Source: Phytopseudomonas punonensis (GTDB lineage Bacteria > Pseudomonadota > Gammaproteobacteria > Pseudomonadales > Pseudomonadaceae). Taken from it: a DNA stretch of 64,000 bases. The translations under genes were made by a program, and so were the position numbers. The notes below the pieces were generated by a model. That model saw only the letters and a list, made by a program, of their open reading frames with translations, was not told the DNA's origin and searched no databases. Shown piece by piece: positions 56,089 through 64,000 of the stretch (positions are counted from its first letter, which is position 1; each line of letters starts with the position of its first letter). The stretch lies in assembly GCF_900142655.1 (NCBI RefSeq), contig NZ_FRBQ01000007.1:1-64000 (forward strand), given 5' to 3'.

Positions 56089-58488
56089 TCAATCATCGGA
56101 CACGCACTCGTTCAGCGGCACCCGTACGCGCAACAGAGTACCTTCGCCGGGCCGGCTGTCGAGGCTCAATTGGCCGCCGAGCATCAATACGCGCTCGCGC
56201 ATACCGACCAGGCCGAAGGAGTCGGCGCGCACGCTCGCGGGATCGAAGCCGCGGCCGTCGTCGCTGATAGACAGGTGCAGGCTGTCGCCGAGAAGCTCCA
56301 GCTGCACCGTCACCGTATGCGCTTCGGCGTGGCGCATGACGTTGGTCAGTGACTCCTGAAGGATGCGAAACAGCCCGGTGGCCTTGGCGTCGCTCAGCGG
56401 CGGCAGATGCTCGGGCACCTCCACCAGGCAGGGGATCTGCGTGCGCGCCTCGAAGCGCCGCGCCTGCCATTCGATGGCCGAGGCAATGCCGGCATCGAGA
56501 ATCGGCGGGCGCAAGGCGGTGGCGACATCACGCACCAGCTGGAACAAATTGGCGATCAGCTTCTTCATGTTGTCCAGGCGCTCGCGCAGGCCTGGGTCGA
56601 GGTCAGCGAAGCCCAGCTCGCACATCGAGGTTTCCAGCTTGAGTACGGTCAGCACCTGGCCGAGTTCGTCGTGCACCTCGCGGGCAATACGGGCCTTTTC
56701 TTCTTCACGCACGCTTTCCAGGTGCGCGGACAGATCACGCAGGCGCGCCTGGGATTCGGCCAGCGCCAGCTCGTTGCGCTTGTTGTCGCTGATGTCCCAG
56801 ACCACGCCATCCCAGATCACCCGGCCATCGGCCAGACGCCGCGCCATTGCCTTGATGTCGACCCAGCGCGACTCACCGGTGTGGGTGAGCATGCGGCCTT
56901 GCCAGTGCCAGTCACTGTCGCTGTCGAAGGCCTGATCCTGCACGCGGTGGTAGTCGGCCTTGTCGTCCGGATGTACCAGGCTGCGCAAGCCGTGATCGGG
57001 CGCCAGCAGTGTCGATGCCCGATAACCGACCAGGCTTTCACTGCCCTCGCCGATAAACGCGAACAGCGCCGGATCGCCCGGCCGCGCCCGCTCCAGGCGA
57101 AACACCACGCCCGGCACGTTGGAGGCGATGCCCTGCAGCCGCGCCTCGCTTTCCTGCAAGGCGGCCAGGGCGCGACGGCGCTCGGTCACATCGGTGATGA
57201 AGACCACCAGGTATTCGGTATCGCGGTACTGCAGAAAGCTCAGCGAAACGTCGACCGGCAAGCGGCTGCCATCGGCGCGCACGCACTCGGTCTCGAAGCT
57301 CGGCGGCCCTTCGTCGCCCTTGCGCGCCAGGCGCCACAGGTTGAGCCAGCGATCCATGCTCATGTCCGGTTCGAAATCGCGCAGCGGCCGATCAACCAGA
57401 CCGCCGCTGTGGCAGCCCAGCATGGCCTCGGCGGCATGGTTGGCGTAGCGCACGTGGCTGTCCCAGTTGACCCAGAGAATGCCGACCGTGCTGTTGTCGA
57501 TGGAGAACTGCGACAACCTAAGCGCGTCGCGGGCGATTTCGCGCAACTCGACTTCATGGCGCGCGGCGAGCAAGCGGAATTCGAGATTATCTCGCTGGCG
57601 GCGCATCCACAGCACCAAGGCCAGCGCGAATATCAGCAACAGGCAGAGCAGAAGGCTGATCGTGCGCCAGAAGCTCGCCGAGCTTTCCTGCTGCACATAG
57701 CTCGGCGGCAGCCAGCGGTTGTGCAGATCATCGAGTTCGCGCGCCGACACGCTACGCAGGGCGACATCGACGATGCCCGCCAATTGCGGTTGATCACGTC
57801 GCGTGGCGATGCGCAGCAATTGCGGAAAACCGATATCACCGACGATGGCCAGGCCTAGGAACTCCGGCTCACGTGACAGACGACCCAGCTGCGCCTCATC
57901 GAGCACCGCGTAACTGGCCTGCTGATTGACGACTCGCTGCAGCGCCTGACGCGGGGTGTTGGCGATATCCAGTTTGAGCTTGGGGTAGCTGCCGCGCAGG
58001 TAGTCGAGTACCGCATCGGAAACTTTCAGGGCGACCGGTGAGCGGCCGTCGAGCTGCTCCAGATCCACCGATCCACCGCTATCACGCTCGCCGATCAACA
58101 AGTGCGAGACGCGTAAAAAAGGATCGGAAAATACCCAGCGCCGCAGCCCGGCCGGCGTTTGGATAAGCCCCGAGGCCAGGTCGATCTGATCGTTGCGCAG
58201 CGCCTGCTCCAGCTCTTCGCTCGTCTGGAAGGTGCGCCAGCGCACCTGCACGCCCATCAGCGCTGTCAGGGTGTTGATCATCTCCACATTCGCACCGGTC
58301 AGGCGGTGCAGGCGCCGGTCAAGCTGCGCATAAGGCGGCTGCAGCACCACACCGGCACGCAGTGCCGGGTTGGCGGTCAGCCATTGCTGCTGAGCGACAT
58401 CGAAGATTGCAGCCGGTGTTGGCGGTTGGTCCGCCCACAGCGCACCCGGCACGCTCAGCATCAGGAGAAACAGCCAACGGTGAATCAT
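56089..58488 (-). CDS. Periplasmic-binding sensor histidine kinase (AgtS-like)
   Basis: A 799-residue hybrid-free sensor. A signal/anchor (MIHRWLFLLMLSVPGALWA) precedes a periplasmic SBP_bac_3 domain (about 40-255; NPALRAGVVLQPPYAQLDRRLHRLTGANVEMIN), a membrane helix (SLLLCLLLIFALALVLWM), two PAS domains with PAC tails (FSIDNSTVGILWVNWDS; GVVFRLERARP) and a HisKA_3 kinase with the phospho-His in IAREVHDELGQVLTVLKLE and an ATPase N-box (LQESLTNVMRHAEAH). The solute domain suggests it reads an amine or amino acid directly. Forms an operon with the response regulator. Confidence 0.9.
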   Translation of the reverse strand: MIHRWLFLLMLSVPGALWADQPPTPAAIFDVAQQQWLTANPALRAGVVLQPPYAQLDRRLHRLTGANVEMINTLTALMGVQVRWRTFQTSEELEQALRNDQIDLASGLIQTPAGLRRWVFSDPFLRVSHLLIGERDSGGSVDLEQLDGRSPVALKVSDAVLDYLRGSYPKLKLDIANTPRQALQRVVNQQASYAVLDEAQLGRLSREPEFLGLAIVGDIGFPQLLRIATRRDQPQLAGIVDVALRSVSARELDDLHNRWLPPSYVQQESSASFWRTISLLLCLLLIFALALVLWMRRQRDNLEFRLLAARHEVELREIARDALRLSQFSIDNSTVGILWVNWDSHVRYANHAAEAMLGCHSGGLVDRPLRDFEPDMSMDRWLNLWRLARKGDEGPPSFETECVRADGSRLPVDVSLSFLQYRDTEYLVVFITDVTERRRALAALQESEARLQGIASNVPGVVFRLERARPGDPALFAFIGEGSESLVGYRASTLLAPDHGLRSLVHPDDKADYHRVQDQAFDSDSDWHWQGRMLTHTGESRWVDIKAMARRLADGRVIWDGVVWDISDNKRNELALAESQARLRDLSAHLESVREEEKARIAREVHDELGQVLTVLKLETSMCELGFADLDPGLRERLDNMKKLIANLFQLVRDVATALRPPILDAGIASAIEWQARRFEARTQIPCLVEVPEHLPPLSDAKATGLFRILQESLTNVMRHAEAHTVTVQLELLGDSLHLSISDDGRGFDPASVRADSFGLVGMRERVLMLGGQLSLDSRPGEGTLLRVRVPLNECVSDD

Positions 58489-58618
58489 GCTCAGGCACCA
58501 AAAAGAGAAATGCCGCAAAGGCAACGGCGCGGCGAACGCGCATTAAGCTACATCAGAGTCTGACAAATCCACGACAAGTGATTAGGCTGGGCTCTATCTA
58601 CAACTGCCGGCCCCTGCA

Positions 58619-59593
58619 ATGACGCGTTTTCAAAACCTGCCACACTACGCGCTATGCCTGACACTGCTGGCAGGCGCCGTGTGCGCGTTCGCCGAACAGA
58701 GCCCACCCACCAAGGATGGTGAAAAGGCCGATGCCAAGGCCGAACAGCGCGCGCCGCTGGCCGAGCGTAGCGACCTTGAAGCGCTGGCGCTGGAGCGCCA
58801 GCTGGCCGCCACTGAGCAGCAGCAACTCGACGCCGCCGGCACGCCTTTTCTGGCGCTCTGGCGACCGGCCAATGATCCGGCGCCGATGGGCGCGGTGATC
58901 CTGATTCCCGGCGACGAAGAGAGTGCCGACGCACCACCTACCATTGGCCCGCTACGCCGCAAATTGCCGGACGCCGGCTGGCACAGCCTGAGCCTGACCT
59001 TGCCGGATCCGCAGGGGGCGAATCTGCCAGTACGCATTGCCGAACCACCTGCAAGCGGCGACGGCAAAGCTGCCGAGGCTCCGACTGAAAAGCCCGCAGA
59101 GCCCGCCACGCCTGCGCCACCGAGCGAGGCACCAGCGCCTGACGCTGAAGCGGCACGCGCGGCCCACGTCGAGCGGGTATTCGCCCGTATCGATGCCGGC
59201 ATCGCCTTTGCCGGGCAGCAGCAAGCCAAGGTCGTGGTGCTGCTTGGCCACGGCAGCGGCGCCTACTGGGCAGCGCGCTACATTGCCGAGCGCAAGCCCG
59301 CCAATGTCACTCATCTGGTGCTGGTGGATACTCGACAGCCGGAAGGCTTCGACGCGCCGTTCAACGATCTGCTGGGGCAGCTCACTGCCAAAGTCGGCGA
59401 CTTCTATTACCGCGACAGCGCCACCGCACGGCAGGCGGCGCTGGCGCGCAAGCAACTGAGTCAGCGGCAGAAGCAGCCAACGCTGGTGCAGATCAGTCTG
59501 GATGCGCTGCCGGGTAATCCCGACGTGGCTCAGGAGCAGCTATTTCGACGCCTGCGAGGGTGGCTGGACAAGCACGCCGGCGGCGCCAAATAG
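58619..59593 (+). CDS. DUF3530 alpha/beta-hydrolase-like periplasmic protein
   Basis: A 324-residue exported protein with a signal peptide (MTRFQNLPHYALCLTLLAGAVCAFA). A low-complexity Ala/Pro/Glu linker (about 145-180) divides it. The hydrolase fold shows APMGAVILIPGDEES and the nucleophile elbow LLGHGSGAYWAARYI (Ser in GHGSG). DUF3530 proteins are uncharacterised. It is divergent from agtS and convergent with djlA. Confidence 0.8.
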   Translation: MTRFQNLPHYALCLTLLAGAVCAFAEQSPPTKDGEKADAKAEQRAPLAERSDLEALALERQLAATEQQQLDAAGTPFLALWRPANDPAPMGAVILIPGDEESADAPPTIGPLRRKLPDAGWHSLSLTLPDPQGANLPVRIAEPPASGDGKAAEAPTEKPAEPATPAPPSEAPAPDAEAARAAHVERVFARIDAGIAFAGQQQAKVVVLLGHGSGAYWAARYIAERKPANVTHLVLVDTRQPEGFDAPFNDLLGQLTAKVGDFYYRDSATARQAALARKQLSQRQKQPTLVQISLDALPGNPDVAQEQLFRRLRGWLDKHAGGAK

Positions 59594-59600
59594 CAGCGGC

Positions 59601-60359
59601 TTAGCGAAAGCCGCGGCGCTGGCGAATCAGCGCATAGGCGTTGTGCAGTTCGCGGGTCGCTTCGGTGGCTTCACGCACCTTGTCGGGCGCCGCACCGCTG
59701 CCGGCCATTTTGTCCGGGTGATGGCGGCTAAGCAGCCGACGATAAGCCTTCTTGACCTGCTGAGCATCGCTGTCCGCGGTCACGCCTAGCAGGCGCATCG
59801 CCTGTTGATAACTATCGGCGGCCGTTACCGGCGGGCCACGGCGTGGCGAATAGGCGGCACTGAGCGCTTCTTGGGCCTCGGCCGAGATACCCAGCCATTT
59901 GCCCCACAGCAAAATCTGCTCGCGCTCGGCCTGCCCGACCTTGCCATCGGCCCAGGCCATACGCCAGCAGGCGCGCAACAGCTCCTGCGCCTCACTACGA
60001 CGGCGCAGCAAGGGGCCACGCAGGTTGTCCTGGCCGGTCTTGCCACGAGCAAAAGCTTCGATGGCCGCCGCTCTGCCGGCCTCGCTCATGGTCAGCCGCT
60101 GCATTTCAGCCCGGGCCTGACGAATATGTGCCTGCTGCACTACGCCGTCGCTCTTGGCCAGGCGCCCCAACATAAGAAACAACAGCATTTCATCTTGAAC
60201 ACCCGACGTACCGCGCAGCCGTTCGCCCAAGGCCGACCAGCCCCGCAGGCCAAGCCGACGATCCAGCACCTGACCAAGCAGGCCGCCCAACAACAAGCCG
60301 GGAATACTGGCCAGAGCAAACCCCGCCAGGGCACCAATGAGCGTCAGGGGCCAGTACAT
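59601..60359 (-). CDS. djlA: DjlA-like membrane-anchored J-domain co-chaperone
   Basis: A 252-residue protein starting MYWPLTLIGALAGFALASIPGLLLGGLLGQ, one N-terminal membrane segment. A TerB-like helical domain follows (MLLFLMLGRLAKSDGVVQQAHIRQARAEMQRLTMSE). The C-terminal J domain (EAMRLLGVTADSDAQQVKKAYRRLLSRHHPDKMAG) has the HPD motif for DnaK. AGGAAG precedes the ATG, which lies just after the murU stop. Confidence 0.9.
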   Translation of the reverse strand: MYWPLTLIGALAGFALASIPGLLLGGLLGQVLDRRLGLRGWSALGERLRGTSGVQDEMLLFLMLGRLAKSDGVVQQAHIRQARAEMQRLTMSEAGRAAAIEAFARGKTGQDNLRGPLLRRRSEAQELLRACWRMAWADGKVGQAEREQILLWGKWLGISAEAQEALSAAYSPRRGPPVTAADSYQQAMRLLGVTADSDAQQVKKAYRRLLSRHHPDKMAGSGAAPDKVREATEATRELHNAYALIRQRRGFR

Positions 60360-60360
60360 A

Positions 60361-62054
<1,694 letters not shown>

Positions 62055-62178
62055 TACAAGGGTCTCCGACGGCGCTAGCCGTTGCGCGGGTCATGCTTTA
62101 TTATCCAGCATCTTTTTCAGCCCATCGAGAGGCGTGCGGCCCCTGGGCCAAAAGCGCACAGGAAGCCCGGAAAACAAG

Positions 62179-64000
62179 ATGGCAGTAAAATACCCCGCTT
62201 TTCGTAAGAAATTCCCGCTTCTGGTAACGGGCGGCCTGTTGGCCCTACAGCCCTTCGCCAGTCCATTCGCCAGCGCTGCCGAACAGTTCGATTGCCAGGC
62301 ATCGCCTACCGGCGGTTGGGCCTGTGCACCGAAATCCGGTGTGGCCAATGTGCCGTCGCGTCCGACGCACAGTGCCAACTCGGTGAGCGCTGGTACGGCT
62401 GCGACAACGGCCGCCAAGCCTGATACCAAGGCGGCGCCAACGCAAGTGACAGAAAGCGGTGGTCGCGCACTGGCCTCGCGTAGTGCCGATTACAGTCACC
62501 TCGACTGGGTGCCTCGCGAGAAGCTGACCAGCGCGCAGCTGGCGGAAATGGGCCCGGCCTGTTCCGGCGCCTATATCGAACCGACTCGCCCAGGCATGAA
62601 CGACACCACGCCGATGAGCGAAGCGCCGATGTTCGTATCGGCCAAGGCTTCGCGCTATCAGCAGGACGAGCAGGTCGCGACCCTCGCAGGTGACGTAGTT
62701 GTGCGCCAGGCCGGTATGCAGGTCGAAGCCGACGAGGCCAACCTGCACCAGGCAGAAAACCGTGGCGAGCTGGTCGGCAACGTCCGCCTACGCGACAAAG
62801 GCGCCCTGGTGGTTGGTGATCGCGGCGAGCTGCAACTCGACAACGGCGAGGCGCGAATCGATAACGCCGAGTACGTGATGCACGCCGCCCATGTACGCGG
62901 CAGCGCGGCCTACGCCAAGCGCGAAGAAACCGCCATCATCCGCCTCAAAGATGGCACCTACACCAGCTGTGAACCAGGCAGCAACGCCTGGCACCTGACC
63001 GGTAACAACATCACCCTGAACCCGGCCACCGGCTTTGGCACCGCGACCAACGTCACGCTGCGGGTCAAGGATTTCCCGGTTTTCTACACGCCGTATATCT
63101 ACTTCCCGATCGACGATCGTCGTCAATCTGGCTTCCTGCCGCCGAGCATCGGCACTTCCGGCAGCAACGGCCTTAGCCTGCAGACGCCTTACTACTTCAA
63201 CCTGGCACCGAACTTCGATGCCACGCTTTACCCGACCTATATGGCCAAACGCGGCCTGTTCCTAGAAGGCGAATACCGCTACCTGACGCAAAACAGCGAA
63301 GGCCAAGTCGGTGGCGGTTACCTCGACGACCAGGAAGATGAACGCAAGCTGCAGTCCGGCTATAAAGATCAGCGCTGGATGTACAGTTGGCAGCACACGC
63401 AGGGGCTCAATGACCGCCTGCTGGCAGAGGTCGATTACACCGATATCAGCGATCCTTACTACTTCCAGGATCTGAAATCGGACCTGGGTGTCGAGACCTC
63501 TGATTACGTCGACCAGCGCGGTACGCTTACCTGGCGTGGCGACAGCTACACGGCGAAACTCAATGCGCATGCCTATGAGTTGGCCACCATCACTGCCGTA
63601 ACGCCTTACAACCGCCTGCCGCAGATCACTCTGGACGGTAAATTGCCGGTTGAGCCAGGTGGTTTGAACTTCACCTATGGTAGCGAGCTGGTACGTTTTG
63701 ATCGCGACCTGCGCAGTGGTAACTACATCGACCAGAATGGCAACGTCGAAGGTCCGTGGAACGATGCCAACGTGCAAGGCCTGGCGCGTGCTAACGGTAC
63801 TCGACTGCATGTCGAGCCGGGTGTCAGCTTGCCGTTGGACTGGAGCTGGGGCTACATCAAGCCGCAGATCAAGTACCTGCAAACCAGCTACGACCTGGAC
63901 CTTGATCAGCAAGGCAAGAGCACGCTGCTGGCTGATGAACAATACAGCAGCACGCAGAACCGCGGCGTCGGCCTGTTCAGCGTCGACAGCGGCCTGTACT
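62179..64000 (+). CDS. lptD: LPS assembly outer-membrane protein LptD, truncated by the window
   Basis: Places LPS in the outer leaflet. The first 607 codons are present and the reading frame is open at base 64000. A signal peptide ([25 protein letters not shown]...ASA) is followed by an Ala/Thr-rich stretch (about 60-95) and the OstA-like N domain ([43 protein letters not shown]). The beta-barrel begins around [24 protein letters not shown]. Cysteines at about 40, 49 and 129, plus one in TSCEPG, may serve in disulphides. amgK-murU are divergent, the standard order. Confidence 0.94.
   Translation, partial: MAVKYPAFRKKFPLLVTGGLLALQPFASPFASAAEQFDCQASPTGGWACAPKSGVANVPSRPTHSANSVSAGTAATTAAKPDTKAAPTQVTESGGRALASRSADYSHLDWVPREKLTSAQLAEMGPACSGAYIEPTRPGMNDTTPMSEAPMFVSAKASRYQQDEQVATLAGDVVVRQAGMQVEADEANLHQAENRGELVGNVRLRDKGALVVGDRGELQLDNGEARIDNAEYVMHAAHVRGSAAYAKREETAIIRLKDGTYTSCEPGSNAWHLTGNNITLNPATGFGTATNVTLRVKDFPVFYTPYIYFPIDDRRQSGFLPPSIGTSGSNGLSLQTPYYFNLAPNFDATLYPTYMAKRGLFLEGEYRYLTQNSEGQVGGGYLDDQEDERKLQSGYKDQRWMYSWQHTQGLNDRLLAEVDYTDISDPYYFQDLKSDLGVETSDYVDQRGTLTWRGDSYTAKLNAHAYELATITAVTPYNRLPQITLDGKLPVEPGGLNFTYGSELVRFDRDLRSGNYIDQNGNVEGPWNDANVQGLARANGTRLHVEPGVSLPLDWSWGYIKPQIKYLQTSYDLDLDQQGKSTLLADEQYSSTQNRGVGLFSVDSGLY

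Overview
The window is chromosomal DNA of a Pseudomonas species that does not look like P. aeruginosa. The protein set is typical of the genus (Vfr, Coq7, AmgK/MurU, AgtSR/AgtABCD-type genes, split trpE and trpGDC operons, an FPr-type fructose PTS), the DNA is GC-rich, and there is no plasmid or IS signature. From memory, much of the order follows the P. aeruginosa PA0595-PA0668 interval read from right to left: lptD, amgK-murU, djlA, agtSR, agtABCD, rpe-gph-trpE, prtN/prtR and lysis genes, trpGDC, vfr, coq7, erpA, anmK, mepM-like, tyrS, rRNA operon. Several blocks are added or missing. Names follow from sequence motifs and this order; no database search was possible.

Left part (1-12.3 kb). 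Four tandem minus-strand promoters with 16-bp spacers and GC-rich discriminators lie at the left edge; they are the promoter array of an rRNA operon whose 16S gene is just outside. Next come tyrS, a LysM/M23 endopeptidase, anmK, erpA, a bactofilin with a membrane partner, hemJ, a DUF805 protein, a short-chain dehydrogenase, an AAA ATPase, coq7, an OsmC-like protein and vfr. From 12.3 to 27.1 kb is a block that I recall lying elsewhere in P. aeruginosa: fruBKA with a divergent LacI-type regulator and a clear Cra-type operator, an AsmA protein, TatD, ampDE, a DUF1631 protein and nadC.

Middle (27.1-46.5 kb). trpGDC and trpE are separated by about 13.5 kb. Each is preceded by a 14-codon leader peptide ending in ARWRWRA, with two Trp codons; these leaders are too short for ordinary gene calling and are among the clearest regulatory findings. 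Between the two operons are a soluble GAF histidine kinase, a stripped tailocin/prophage locus and a 5-oxoproline (pxp) operon. The tailocin locus keeps a PrtR-like repressor, a PrtN-like activator, a Q-like protein, holin, endolysin, Rz and an embedded Rz1, but has no tail genes. It carries a GH5-type glycanase between holin and endolysin, and every step in the cassette is separated by a hairpin. The pxp operon contains a GntR regulator with a perfect operator palindrome, an NRAMP-like transporter, pxpA, a DUF1445 protein, a pxpB-pxpC fusion and a biotin carboxylase/BCCP protein. Two copies of a REP-like inverted repeat flank the trpE-gph-rpe group.

Right part (46.5-64 kb). A predicted sigma-54 module (PAS/AAA+ activator, iron alcohol dehydrogenase with a -24/-12 promoter, permease) sits between rpe and an AgtABCD-type ABC transporter. 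After it come the AgtSR-type two-component system, a DUF3530 protein, djlA, murU, amgK and the first part of lptD, which runs off the right edge. Peptidoglycan recycling is a recurring theme (anmK, ampD, ampE, amgK, murU). I saw no tRNA, CRISPR array or insertion sequence.
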